DNA of 64,000 nucleotides, taken from NCBI GenBank assembly GCA_023374045.1, contig CM041779.1, positions 267,044,131 through 267,108,130 on the forward strand, in the 5' to 3' direction. A program made the position numbers and the translations under genes. This stretch comes from Limonium bicolor. Its lineage: Eukaryota > Streptophyta > Magnoliopsida > Caryophyllales > Plumbaginaceae. The notes under the pieces are model-generated. The model did no database searches, was not told the origin of the DNA, and saw only the letters and a program-made list of their open reading frames with translations. Below, piece after piece: positions 33,638 to 47,134 of this stretch (positions are counted from its first letter, which is position 1; the number at the start of each line of letters is the position of its first letter).

Positions 33638-36600
33638 GCTCTCGAAAGTGCTCCTAAAACTAAGGTAGAACATGGCCTTTCTTTGCTGTTTAAGCCTTTA
33701 ACATTTCCTTAATCTTCTGCACAAAGCTGAAGCTACATACTGGTTTAAAACATTAGTTTCCATTGTTGTTTTTCTGCACAAGCCTGAGAGTATTTCCTCC
33801 TGCAGTAGACGACCGAAACTGCTGGAAAATCATCTCCAATGCCACGGCTTCTTCCTCCCTAAAGCACCGAGAACTTAGCAACCTATTCTAAGAAAAAAAA
33901 AACAAACAAGTTTAAGAGGTAATGTGGCTAAACACTCCAATGACTATATTAGTTTAAGCTTGACAGAAAAAAAAAAACTGAGGCTAAAACCATACATGCT
34001 TCATACAAACACATATACAGCGTGAGGAAGAGCTACTTGGCAGAGAAGCTGGAAAAGAATTCCTTGAACACACATCAAGGTAACCGCAACTGCTGCAGTA
34101 TTTTACATATAAATGCTTCCAAGATCAGCACCATATGATGTAGAGTAAAACTGGTAATATGTTGTATGATAAACATGCTGTTAAAACATGCAATGCGTGG
34201 GAAAAATAATGTACATAAATTTGTACAAACCAAAACTATATGCTCTGTATGTATGTGTGGTTTAAGGTGACTGTAAGGGGTGAGAAAAAAACAGTAGATA
34301 AACTTGTGGTTAATAAACTGGGATAATTATGACTTATTTAAGCCAAGGTATTAGCTAACAATGTAAATAAAATATTTTAAAAGTGTCATGTGTAAACCTG
34401 GAACAAAAAAAAACGAGTATATACATATATGTGAAGTATACAATTCTGTTGAATCTTAACTATGCGTAGAAAATCAAGGGATTGAATGTAACTAAATATT
34501 AATGAATTAATTAAGTGAGCTGTATAAATTAATTAAGGAAGGAAAAATGTGCAAGGTTAAGACTTGTTAAGTCAAAATTATAAGCCTACAATGTAGGAAA
34601 AAAGTGTTTAAAAAGGGTATACACAAATCTGAAGAAAACCGAGAGAATGTATATGGTGGATCTACAATTTTTAACCTTGAGTGAGTGTAGGAAATTAAGG
34701 AGTTAGTTTAACTAAGTGTTAATGCAATATTTAATTAAGTTATGAAAATTAGTAATGGAAAAAAATGTGTGGAAACATTGAAAATCAATTGTACAACCAC
34801 CGTGAGTGAATTTACATATTATGGCGTTTTAATGTCACTTTATGAATAAATTTATGTTGTGTTTTAAGGCCATACATATTTTAGGCCATTGTTACTATAT
34901 TTTGAGCCTAAATATTGATTGCAAATTTTTTTAAAGTGATTAAATGAGTTATATAAAGATCCTGGTACAAGAATATAATTTTAATAAATATAACCACCTA
35001 GAAGTATTTTAGGTGAATATTAATGAATTTAGGTATTTCTTAAATTAAATACAATGTTACAAATATTTTAAACTAATTTTATAAGTATATAAATAAATAA
35101 AAGATCATTTATGGAGCCAAATGAAATTTAGTAAAAATATGGGGTGGTGAACTAATATACAACCCAAGAGAAATGTTTTAAGAATTTTAGAAAAATGTAA
35201 AAATACAATTTTAAATAAATTAAATTGTTGAATGTAAAAATGGAGAAATAAAAGGGGTATTTTTGTAAATATAGTAAATATGGGTCAAAGGAAACAATTG
35301 GGGTTGCCAAAATTGACCATATATGACATTTAACCAAATTAGAAAGCTAAGTAAATTTATTTGATAATTTGATGAAGTGTTTAATTATTTTTGTAATTAC
35401 CGAAAAGATTGGGTGATATTTGTGAATTAATTAAATTAGTGGTGTTGTACGCAATTTAGAAAAAAATTGGGTTGGAATTGTGTTTTAAATAATTAATATG
35501 TATAATATAAGACTATGGTGTTAAATTGTAAGTTCATAAAAATAAGGGGGTAATATGCAATAAAAAGAAAGTGTGGGGAGAAAGTATAAATCCGGATAAA
35601 AATTTGGGTGCTGTTCGGGAATTAGTAAATGTGTATATATGTGTATATTACAATATTGAAAACCTTAGCTTATGAATTATATAAGGTGTTAAACGTAGCA
35701 AATATGACATTTGGGTTGAGAGTGTAATAAATCAAAGTTAAGTTGGGAATTATTAGAGAGTATATTATATACAAAGAGACTTATATCGTAAGATGCATAA
35801 TGATGTACAACCGTATATTGAAAACCGTGAAATCAAGTCATAATAAGGTATGTATGGATAAACGGTGCAAATGAACAATACACATTCTACATGAAATATG
35901 ATACAAGTAAATACAAAAACGTATAAATGTTATATGTAGGTATACGCATGCAAAACCGTATGAGGAGTGAATAACGTTGACCATTAAATAATTACCGTCA
36001 CGTAACATGCAATAAAATGATGACAAGTATTACACATGTGTACGTACGAATCAATAAACGTACATGAAAACAGATAGTAATATATATATAAACACGTGAG
36101 TATTAATACATACCCGTAAATGTAGAAAATTACGTAATTATACAAGGACGAATAACAACGACGGGTATCACGATAACCGGGAATACAACCTCCACGTAGT
36201 GAATAAAATACGGCATTGAACAATGCATATTCATGAATTAAACCGTACGACAGAATATAAAGTGAAAACGTGGATGGTGATAGTAGTTATATATTACAGT
36301 AGATCGGATTACGGAATTCGAGCTCCGAGAGAGTAGGAGATAGGCGTGCACTCGACACGATAGTGCCCCTTGTCGGTGTAGGGTATGTGAATGTGTGGTC
36401 CAAAAGCTCTAAGGGTTCCCTTGGGTTTCGGACATTATTTGTGATTGCATGACAAGATTAATGATATTGTGCGTGTGTTGTATGTGTTTATTGTCCCGAC
36501 CGTAAAGCGATTATTAATTGTGCGGGTACGTCGTTCGGACTTGTGATAACAATTATCACCTAACCTATATGTGGACCTTTAGGACAGACTCCGAGTATTG

Positions 36601-37790
36601 ACTTACGAGAGAAAGACTTCTCCTAATACTAAGTGAGCAACTTAGTTAGAGACCCGGTATTAACCGTCTCTAGAGCAATGACTCAAGCTAAAACATCACC
36701 TAGTGGACTTCTAGGTATATGTATATGGCCGATGGCCCGCTAATGAATGTGTTTTCTCCAGTAACGAGATTGAATCTCCAGGAGACTAATTAAAAGGTAC
36801 TAACATATGAGAGTGTAATAACTAATGATACATTGTTTAATAAATCCTGGTCTGCATTCGTTCCAGCAGGTTGCGCATAGTGATCACTAGAGTTTATTAC
36901 CCCTTTAGGGCTACTCTTGTTTAACCTAACGAGCCTGATACGATCGTTAGTCAGAGTGTGCTGCTGTTGGCACCTTGGCTTCGGCCATATGGACGTCTAC
37001 CACTGTAGACAAGTGAGCCCATCTACTCACTGGTAGATGGCAAAGGACTAGGGTCCAAATTATTAATGTGTGGAGGCTAAACGAGAATTTGTCCTAACGC
37101 AACACCCGTATGTTTATGTGAGATTGTGATGGAAGCGGGGCTTATATGATGGAATTTAATGGATGAGGACTAACTTAATCAGCACTCGTAACTTCGTTAT
37201 CAACGCGATATTGATTACCCACTATATTGTTGTAACCGTATATCTCATTGTGTGAATGATATGTACTTGTTGTGTGTTTAAATTCAGCCTTTACAGTTGT
37301 TCATACGTCATGTAACCGGAATAGCATGTAACGAACCATATGTTAAGCAAGATGGCTAAACGACCTAAGGGCCTGAACAGGTCTAAGATTACATACTAGC
37401 ATGATCAGCGTTTTGCTGAGCCTTTATGGCCTCACATTACAGTGCGTAGCTGACGCAGACCGACACGAGAGAGCGGGATGGTTTTTGGACTAGTTAGCAG
37501 TATACCTATTGAATATACCTTAGGATTTAGTAATCCACTTTTAGGCTCTTGGCATAGGTAGGTAGATTGCTCACTAGTCCTTTGGGGATTAAGTGTTGTA
37601 TATTTAGATTACATTATGCTTCCGTCATCACAGTGGTTATTTTGTATGTGATATGTAATTGATTGTAGGATAGTAGTAACACCCGCTAGGCGTTTTAGTT
37701 TACTTTACCGCTGCGACGTTTTAATTTCTGATACGTATATGTTAGTTAATATCGGATTAGGCGCATGATTACGAGGGGTGTTACATGAAT

Positions 37791-37987
37791 GGCTAAAACC
37801 CACGGGGCAAGATGGTCATCGACCTACGCCCTGCAGGCTCATGATCCAAAAATATCCTCCATTATCCGAGTCTAAGCTAGCATATAGTGAACCATGAGCC
37901 TTCAGTGTCCAGCTGCCTGGTCCGGTGTCTAAGACGAGTTTTATGGGTAGTCACCCCCTTGTATGCCGCCTGTCTGACCACCCTTCT
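37791..37987. other. 197-bp island of element E between D and C
   Basis: It lies between the right TGAAT of D and the TG of C, with CTTCT at 37,983-37,987 as the left target copy of C. Before the insertions it joined 13,051 on the left and 51,846 on the right. No coding sequence seen. Confidence 0.8.
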
Positions 37988-40900
37988 TGAAATACCCCAA
38001 ACCTTGGTATGTTGTGTAAATGTTAAGCTATGGTATTTAAAGGCCAAAAAGTGCCTTAGAAACATAAATGAATCATTTAAGCCATGGCAAACACAATAAA
38101 ACACTAAGACACGGTATGAGCAAAAACATGCTCTAAGCCATGAGTGAACTTGGTTAGGACCCAAAGAGCCTACCAAGACTTGATAATGTTTAATTATGAC
38201 TTTATAAGGCTAATTAAGTCCTTAGGAAACTTGGTAGACAATGAAACCAAACAAAACACAAATAAATACCTTAAGGTCAATAAGAGCAAAAATGTGCTCT
38301 AAGCTTGGGATAAATGTGTATAAGACCTAATGGTCATACCTATACTTTAAAATAGTTAATGAACATATTAAGTCAATTACCAAAGAAAACCAAGCTTGAA
38401 AACAAGTTAAAACACAAAATGTGCTTAAGGAGTCTTAAAGCACGTTTTGAAAAATTGTCTTGTAAATGAGTTTTGAATGGCTAAATGTCCATCATTACTC
38501 TTTAATTAACATGTGTACTATATAGTATCACATTTGGGTGGCCATATTAGTGGGAAATCAAAAATTTCACTTCTATGTGCCTTGTTATTAGTGAATAGTG
38601 ATTTTTAAAACTAGTTTGTAACATATAATGTTATAAGAATAAATGGGTCAACAAAGACTAGTATGCCCTCCTAGGCATAATGGTGGCCGTTTTTAGTATG
38701 GTGAGTCACCACCATGTGAAATCAATTAAAGAAGGAAGGAAAAGAAAGTAAAAGAAGAAAGTTACTTTAGTACCTAATATCTTCTAAAAGCAAAAGCAAA
38801 CCTCATTCTCTCATTTGCTCCTTATTCACACGATCCCATTCTCCTTCTCCCTCTCTTCTTCTTGTTCTCTCTCGGTGATACACCAACACCACCATGGAAG
38901 TCCATCTTTGACCACTTGTAAAATCTTGCTCACTTAACCAAATCAAAAACAAACACCACCATTCTCTTAGTTAAGCCAAGCTCTACAATCTTGTCTTTTC
39001 AAAACTTCAAAACCTCCATTTCGGTGCCAAGAGAAACCACCATGGGAGGAGCTTGAGCTCACCTTTTCACATATTCTTGTTCTCCTTTGCTTCAAGGTAA
39101 GGAAACTCAAAGAAAAATGACATTCCTTCATGTTTTGTCATGTCCGAAAATCACTCTTAATGGAGTTATTATTGCCTTGTTCTAGCTTCATTCCAAGCTT
39201 TCATGGACTAGGAGGAGTCCTCTCTTGATATATTCAAGCTCTCTTTCCATTCCAAGGTAAAACAATCATGTTAATACCTTAAGATAATATATGCAACTAG
39301 GGTTTACAATGAGATAAAGCTTAAAGCTTACATACTCATTTTAATGTTGGTATATTGTTTAGTTGTTTGGCAAGGAACCAAATGCCCTACCGGTTCTACA
39401 AGGAAACAAGAAGAAATTGTGAGGAAAAGAGGTAAACAAGCTATCTTAATGTGGTTTAATGCCTTAGGAGAAATAAGCTATAATGCTTGTTAAAACTACC
39501 TAAAGAGCAAATGGTAAATGAGCTAGTAAAATGCTCTTAAGGAGTTTATTAAAGGAATATGTATTTGTGGTGTATTTGCAGGTCAAAGGCATTATTATGT
39601 GGGAAATTCAGTGTTTAAGGTTTATGCCATTTAAGGGCCTAAGAGCCATGCATTTAAGGGCCTAAGTGCCAAGCAATTTAAGTTATGCACTATATTGTGA
39701 TGTAGTGCTTGATGTGTGAAGTTTGTGTATAAAATGTGTTGATGGATTTTAGGTGTTCTTGGATGAAATAAGGTAGAAACCTAAGTGTTTGGATGTGGGT
39801 ACATACTAGAGAAGCTATGGCCAAATTTGGGAAATGTGTAAGAAGTTCTAAGTGTGATAAGTGAGTTTGGTGAACTAGGAAGGATTAAAGGTGAATGAAT
39901 GTTACTTGAGAAGAAAACATGTATTATGGTGATTTAGAGTGATGCAAGGATTTAGGTGTTGTTTTGGAAGTTCTAGGAATTCAATGGGTGTTTGGTGAAT
40001 GTATTAAAGTCTTGGAGAAGTTGTTTAAGGTTTAGGTAAGGTTGGTATTCAAGGAATAAGTGTGTTTAGGTATGATGTGAAAAAGGAGATTTAGTTAGTA
40101 AGAAAGAAGTTGAGAGATGATGATAGGTGTAGAGGAAACACCTTGGTGTTGTGGACATTATAGTGAAATGCCACCTAGAAATCATAAGGAGAAAACATTG
40201 TAAGTGTTAGGAATTTTGTGGAGATATAAGTAAAGGTTTAAGGAATTAGGAGACATAGTTTTGTGAGTGCTTAAGAATATCTTAAGGGTGTGTTTGAAGT
40301 GCCAAATGATGTTAGAACACATTAAGAGGCCTTAGGAGAAGTTTGGTGAAGGATTGGCAAAGTTTGGGAAAGATTAGAAGGCGACCGACCCAGGGGCCGA
40401 CCCAGTTTTTGGGTCGGTCGAGCCTCTGTAAGATTTGGGAAATGTTCGGTAATGGACCGACCCAGAAGGTTGGGTCGGACATGGGTCGGTCGGTCAAGTT
40501 ACAAAGGAGGGAAAATGTTCGCACATGGACCGACCCAGAATGGTGGGTCGGATGTGGGTCGGACGGGCATGATTATAAGGAAGAAAAAGGGGTCTGTAAT
40601 GGACCGACCCAGATGGGTCGGACGGTGGGTCGGTCGGACCAAAACATGGTTTAGGTTATGAAATGATATGAGATGATGGGGATTGGTAGGTAATGATGCC
40701 ATAAGGTTGTTAAGGACATGTTAGGTGAGTTTAAATGGCAACTAGGTGGGTGAAAAGTTGTATTAAAATGTGAGGGTAAAACAAGTTAAAAAGTGAAGTT
40801 ATGTAATGAAGTTAACGGGGAAAAATTATGAGCTTTGGACATTAAATAATCAAGCAAACCCCGATGTTAATAAAAACACATGTGATGTTAACAGTTGTTC

Positions 40901-42518
40901 GAGAATCACTCGAGGAACATAAGTGGACGTGGTAAAGTGGACTCCGGTGACAGGTATGGTTTTCTTGCAACCTGTGTCCTACCGGATTACACCGGCTTGT
41001 ATGCCAATGTGATTTTCTGTATGTTTGCCACGTTGTAAGATAAAACATGTAATGAGTTTACAGTAATTCATATATGTGGCGTGTTCAACTCCGATACCAT
41101 TTAACCTCGGCAGTGTTAACCTTAGTTAACTGAGTCTAGGATCACATGAGAGTTCGGTATTCGGAGTAAACGACCCGTACCATGGGACGTACTAACCACG
41201 GCTATGCGTGTGTTAATTGTGTGATATGTGTATGTGAATGTAGGGATCTCCCTTGTATGTTTAACCCAGTTGTAATATTGTATGAGTTGTTATGTGACAG
41301 GCTCCATAGTGGGGTTCTAAGTATTGTCTAAGGTAAGTATGTACTAACAGTAGTGAGGAATCCGGTTTGGCCGGTCGCGCGTTGTTTGGGAGAGGGTATC
41401 CTTCCTAGCCTTACCCTTCTCTTTGTTATGGTTGTTTCCCTCACGGGTTATGATCTCCCATTAGCTTACTCCAAAGCTTGGCTATTCTGACTTATGATCG
41501 GTTTAGGGGGAACATGTGTTTGTGTGGTGTGTTAGGGCCTCCAAACCCGAACCGCCTTAACTTAAGTTACTCGTCCAACTATTAGGACGGTAATGATTGT
41601 GTTGTTGTTAGTATAACGAGCTATCATGAGACGATATCATTCTAGGCTCACCAGTGTGTAAACAATGGGTGGATCGTTCCTAAGCGAACCATTCCCGTTG
41701 TGTTATGTGTTTTGTGGTGATGCAGTATTCATGCGGTATTAGGTTGTGCAGTAGAAACGTGCAAAGTGTTGTGTGTTGTATGTCTCGTATGTAGTAGGTT
41801 GTATAAGGTGACGTGTTGTTGTAAATGTGGGTTGGGATCTGATATGATTCCCAGTTGTGATAAGAGGCGTTTAAGGATAACCCGATTTAAGGGTATGTGT
41901 CGTCGATTAAGGAAGTAGCTCCGTTGGAGGAGAAACACTCTAGGGATGATGAATACCATGGGGACTGTTAAGTAGGATGGATTACCGATTGTTGAGCCAT
42001 TGAGGCGAAATGTTTAAGTGTTGTGTGTTTATTGTCACATGCATGATTTAAACATAATCAGCTGATGCTAAGACGACAATTAGTTTGTGCGTAGCCCGTA
42101 GCATGTGGGCTGCGGGATTACCATCACAGCAAAGGTCTGAGCCCCTTGGGGCCCACCCGTTCTCTTCTTTTCCTATTTCAAGGTACGAAGTGCTGGAAGC
42201 CTTAGAAGGTAGGACGGGTAGTCATTGTACATGGTAAACTTTTAAGTGTATGTATACAGTAGGTTAGTAAGACCGATGTTGTTGCGGCACCAGTTTAATT
42301 CGTATAGTTGATAAGGTGTATGTTTGGTTGTTGGTGTGTTATGTAAAGGAATAACAAGGTATAGTCGCTCGGGAATTTAGCCTCAGACCGGTACAATGTA
42401 TATGGATTAGCCTTGTTGCCACGGTGGGTGGCTACGGCGTGTAACCCAGGAGTTAAGTAATGATAGTTGTAATTCCGCTGCATTGTTGTAATATGTTAGT
42501 GTTTGGACGGGGTGTACA
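37988..42518 (+). mobile_element. 5' LTR of C
   Basis: 4,531 bp, starting TGAAATACCCCAAACC. It is collinear with the 3' LTR. From about 41,590 to its end, many single-base losses appear relative to the 3' LTR. The terminus reads GGTGTACA instead of GGTGTTACA. No coding content. Confidence 0.95.
40382..40640. repeat. Inverted-repeat cluster in the 5' LTR of C
   Basis: Four dyads on GACCGACCCA / TGGGTCGGTC. The first (40,382-40,420) has perfect 11-bp arms CGACCGACCCA and TGGGTCGGTCG. The others start near 40,455, 40,527 and 40,600. The 3' LTR copy is at 49,661-49,922. Confidence 0.88.
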
Positions 42519-42522
42519 AAAT

Positions 42523-42547
42523 TGGTATCAGAGCGAAGTACGCTCTG
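42523..42547 (+). promoter_or_regulatory. Primer-binding site of C with overlapping hairpin
   Basis: TGGTATCAGAGC (42,523-42,534), exact initiator tRNA-Met site. CAGAGCG-AAGTA-CGCTCTG (42,529-42,547) forms a perfect 7-bp stem. Confidence 0.92.
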
Positions 42548-45500
42548 ATGACTGAACCACCGAGCTTAGGAAGTACCGAGTTAGGAATTTAAGTATTTGG
42601 GTTAAGGGTTGAGTGATAGCGTGAGAGATACGCTAGTAAGGCAACTACCAGTGAATACTGGAAACCTACTATATCCATCCCACCTCCACAATCCCTGTTA
42701 TATAACTTGGGGAAACAACGCCAGAGAATGGAAGTCCTCTCTTACTCGGGAACACCGATTGGCTGCTATTAAATACCTTTAGAGTACTGAGAAACTGTCA
42801 TACGGTAGACTCCCGAAAACGGGGAATCCGGGGACGGTTCCCATCTGAATATGTTAACCGCATTTCATAGCAATGAATAAGGATCTTGTGTATAGAGGAT
42901 AGAATTTCCGGCAACCTGGGTCGACTGCTAAGCAGTCGAGAAACCAACTGGCAACGCACCAACCGTGCACAGGCAAGAAGTGGATTAGTGAAACCGAGAC
43001 AAGTGTCTACGGGACCACAATTGTTAAGTGAAACACCAACGGTATACCACCGATAAAGGACTACAACGTCTGGCCCAAACAAGAGACAGTCTCAGTAACC
43101 ACGACAAGTGCGTGGAACGGGCAATAAGGAGGATACAATACTAAGACAAAGGGGTCTCCCAGAATGGGAAATACCTAGTTAATGATTATTATGTGAATAC
43201 AGTGGGAAGTCACCTAGACAATTATTATCAAGACAGTAAGACCAGTGAGGGCCAACAAGGCACTGATGACAGTGCGGGTAAAACAATAACCCAACCGGTA
43301 TGTGTTGAACTGATAGCAGTTAGCATGGCGCTTGCCATAGCAGTTGCTGCTATAATGGCTGTTCGGGAAATTTATAACCACTACGAAGTACTTGGAAAAG
43401 TACAATAAGTTAAATGTGATTGTCATAACAGTGGAAGGGCCTGTTAGCCTAACCTCTGTAATGTAAGTCAAGTCAGCAAGAAGCTAGACTTGGTTAAGGT
43501 AAGAAGATGTTGTGAACCATGGAATTTTTCTTCAAACCTAATCTTTCACAACCCTTTTCTTTTCAAACCAGATTTTTCTTTCAAACCAACAACTTCTTTC
43601 CAATCTTCTTTAAACAAACCGTGAAACCAAGAGCAACGGACAGGATGCAACAGTGGATAAACCTTCCCTCGATTGAGTTCGGGAAGTAAGGAATGGAATA
43701 TTGTCCTGGACAATATAGGGAGTTGACAACAGAAACTCACCTAGGGCGTGTGACGGGACACTACAAGTGTACCAACTGTGTGTGGGACGACCGCACTCCG
43801 ATAGGATCATGTGGCCTGACAGACCCTACCTATGTTTAGTTGGGTAAGTAGTAATGTATCGTATGATACCCCATATTGTTATTCCAGCAGAGTGCCGAAA
43901 CACGGGAAGTAGTCGACTCCGTCTACGGTCAGCAGTATGAATCAAACGAAAGCTAGAGTTTACAAGGACTAGTTGAAGTTAAGGAACTCAGCTAAGTTTA
44001 AAAAGGACTAAAGGAATCTATGAGTTTATTTCAAGGAAATGTAAAGAGTCAAGTGCGAAGAGCACGGACTATTATGAAAGACACCACATGTGTCTTGATA
44101 AGCCTAAGGGATAAAAACATGATAGCTGGAATGAGTACCCAGCTACGAACATAGGAAGGTAGTGTTACTGAATTACCCATAGATGCAAGCATAATGTAAT
44201 GGCCATACCTTAGCAACCCCGGAGCAATCCTTGAAGGGTGTTCGTATCAACAATGGTTGATGAAATCATGACAGAACCACAAGGGTTGAAATTAACACCC
44301 GTTTAGACACAAGTTTCAGGAGACGGCCACGGTCCTAAGGGACATCCCATGAAAGGAAATGTGATGCAACAACCTTGTCATGGATGCCCAATCAACCTCT
44401 AACGGAGTATTGTCAGATGAGTACATGTGTGTGGACAGCTTCTACAATGACAGCCCAGCTCAAGCCAATAAGGTTTATAAGCCATAATCAAAATATTTAT
44501 AAATTCGATGATGGTAGAAGTTATGTGGTATAAGTGAATGAGTGGTAAGCGAACCACTGCATTAAGAGTGGTAATACCTCTCGATATTGTGAGACCCGCA
44601 GGAGCGGTAGCTCTGTGAATCAAGTTCAAGAAATATGTGGAGGATGGACCACGTTGTAATTACCCCAGGGTGTTTAAATATAATCACTACAGGAAAAGTT
44701 TGTACCAGTTGTGTAAACAGGAAGTGTAATAAGTCTGATAGCCATCACCATAGGTGTTGATGAAAGCTAAATGTGTAGCGCACAACGCTCAAGGGAAGAT
44801 AGTGATATATTCAAAAATCAGCCAAATAAGTGGCCGATAAACCTAGCTTAATAGCAGAAGCGTAATATAATAGCGGATACAGTATAAGTTGATGCGATAT
44901 GATAAGGACACGGTGCGCAATAAGCGACCGTTTGTGGAGTATTGTTAAATGATAAAATGGGAGTGAGCAAGTTGAGTTAACTCGTGGAGGTACAACATTA
45001 AGTGATACAAACGAACCGAGCAGTAAGCCGGTGGCAAGTGTTTAATGATAAGCATTTCAGTGAAAATCCTATCGCAATCGCATGAAGATTTACTGTCAGG
45101 AGTTTACGCCACTGCACTCTGATGACTGAGTGTTTTGGTATTGCACTTGCGCAGTATGACTCGAGTGGGATAGCTAGGCAATGGAAACATGTTGATGGTG
45201 GAAGATGGTTATAATGGCCGATGCATAGGAGATGCAAGACCCGCACCAATAAATGGACTACTTGTACAAAACGAATGTGGAGACATGATATACAGTAAGT
45301 GACTACAATAGCACTAACTGCAAATATCGGTATGGAATATACCCCAAATATGTAAATAGCTGAGAGCACTACACACTAGGTAGTAGTCAATCTCAAACCG
45401 ACCAGTAAGTCTGTAACTAAGCAAGTCAACCATTTGTGAATTACCTAGTAGTGTACGCTGTAAGCTAGTTGGGTGAAGTGGATGGAAATTGTGAAACCAC

Positions 45501-45852
45501 CGAATTCGCCCAGGGGTAAGAGATACCATGCGTCGGTTGAGAACCATTGCTCCCAAGACTAAGGGCATACATTGGATATTCTACAATAATAACAGTAACG
45601 AATGGGCAAACCATCTCGATAATGACAGGGTTGTGAATATGAATGGATGGCTAGTTATCTATGCCTAAAAGCTCACAGGCCAGGACCGAAACCGTTTGTT
45701 AGTCTTACAACTCCATGCGAATTCTTGGCTTTAGGGACTAAACCGCCAATATTGGTTAGATCCTCACTCTAATCAAATCATGTGTAATAGACCGCGTGGA
45801 AGTTAAAACACTTCACGACGGCAGAAACTTTTGAAGCCAAGGTTTAGTGATT

Positions 45853-45887
45853 GATTACGTGGGTAATCCCTTTTAAGGGGGGTAGAG
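45853..45887 (+). promoter_or_regulatory. Internal hairpin plus polypurine-like tract in C
   Basis: GATTAC-GTGG-GTAATC (45,853-45,868, perfect) is followed by CC and TTTTAAGGGGGGTAGAG. Sixteen bases are identical to the terminal PPT at 47,238, 1.37 kb downstream. Confidence 0.8.
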
Positions 45888-46942
45888 CGCAAACCACTTA
45901 GTGTGTTTTACCGTACAAGTGTACGCGAACTAGGTGTGCATAGCACAAAATGATTGTTATGATGGTTGGGCGTGTGTTATATAAACATACGCATTTATTT
46001 GTGGTTAAATTGTGGTAATTGCGCACGAAGATGCGAATACCATTGTGGGAAGTGTGTCATTTTGTTAACAGTGGTGTGTGAGAGTACAAGTGGAAGGGAG
46101 TAAAGAAACTCCGGGGAAACTAACCCCGACGGTGCATAAATGTAAACCATGTATGGTATTTTATAATAAAAATATTGTATATATATACAATGTGGTGATT
46201 TATGAAGGGTTATAAGACCGACATAGACCTAGTGAGAATTAAATTTCCTAGGTACTTGAATTAAGTTGGATTTGGGTGGTGATTGATAGACGAGTTCTAT
46301 CCCTGGAGATGTTAATGATTATGACTAGAAGGATTCAAAGATAGAAAATGGTGCATGCTTGAATTAATTGTTGGTTGAAATGAAGTGGGAGGTGAAACTT
46401 GATTATCATGAGATCAAGGGAAGCCGAACACAATTGGGGTGGAATAGTTCAACACCGAGCTGATCACATCAGTGTTGGTGATTCTTGACTCCCTATAAGC
46501 GATTACAAACCATGTTAAAAAAATACAAGGAGCATAAAATGGACTTGGAGTTGTATGTGTTTTCAAAAGAATTTTCAATTGGTGTTTTCAAACAATCGAT
46601 TAATATTTTGAATAAAAGATCTTCTTATACTTACCTCTTAAAGATATTTTTGTAGTAGACTTGCTCACGAGCTGAGGACGTATGAGCCTTTGTCTTCGGA
46701 CCGTGACATAGATACATATGTTGAAAATTAAGTGAATGTTTTGATCTCCCAAAGGAAACGGGGACCAGAAAGTGTCCATCGCGACCGGGTTCTGCGGGAT
46801 CACAATGTATATGTACTCAACGTGGGATTCGAACCCATGGAGAGATGGAAAGGTATTTCTGTTTGATATACATGCTATGAATGTTTGTTTGGTATGGGTG
46901 ATAAGGGTTATTTGACTTTGATCTCCTAAAGTGTGTGCTATC

Positions 46943-47134
46943 TAGACCTATGAGTCTAAATGTGTTGTGTTACATAGACCTATGAGTCTAATGTGGTTAT
47001 GTCACCCAGACCTAAGAGTCTGGAGGGATATTGTATGGGTGCATGTGGTGAAGGTACCCGGACCTTGAGTCCGAGGTTACCATGTGAATGATATTTTATG
47101 TATAAGGGGATATTTGCCCGGACCATTAAGTCCG
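46943..47134 (+). repeat. Train of five small hairpins
   Basis: TAGAC-CTATGA-GTCTA at 46,943 and 46,975. CCAGAC-CTAAGA-GTCTGG at 47,006. CGGAC-CTTGA-GTCCG at 47,059 with an outer GGTACC/GGTTACC. CGGAC-CATTAA-GTCCG at 47,119. Spacing is about 30-60 bp. Stems change in both arms while loops stay similar. Confidence 0.8.

Larger units (their letters stand above)
13052..37785 (+). mobile_element. Element D: complete Ty3/gypsy chromovirus carrying an AlkB-like frame, with nested insertions
   Basis: The 5-bp target duplication TGAAT flanks it at 13,047-13,051 and 37,786-37,790. LTRs are 13,052-24,866 (interrupted) and 31,375-37,785. After removing insertions and one copy of each target duplication they measure about 5,884 and 5,875 bp. 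The order PBS, gag, AlkB-like frame, protease, RT, RNase H, integrase, chromodomain, polypurine tract fits a chromovirus of the Tekay/Del kind. Five in-frame TAG codons, three frame changes and an integrase active-site change make this copy defective. In a 235-bp LTR sample (23,092 versus 36,053 onward) I counted six substitutions. Confidence 0.9.
31375..37785 (+). mobile_element. 3' LTR of D (contains a solo LTR)
   Basis: Starts TAAAATAC and ends TGTTACA, then TGAAT. Apart from the 531-bp solo LTR, a 58-bp tandem duplication and a 30-40 bp deletion near 37,675, it is collinear with the 5' LTR. It has empty sites for MITE 1 (near 32,079), MITE 2 (near 32,165) and copia (near 33,296). No coding content. 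Confidence 0.92.

Noticed and set aside
40343..40661. Overlapping frames with repeated GPTQ/GRS peptides in the C LTRs
   Set aside because: They come from the GACCGACCC dyads and occur in several frames of an LTR.
44998..45369. 123-codon minus-strand frame in the interior of C
   Set aside because: No recognisable motif; single frame in a non-coding LARD interior where the B counterpart has no equivalent.
46805..46835. T-arm-like sequence of a tRNA on the minus strand (GGGTTCGAATCCCACG)
   Set aside because: No acceptor stem, D-arm or anticodon arm could be placed around it; it is probably chance or a tRNA-derived scrap.
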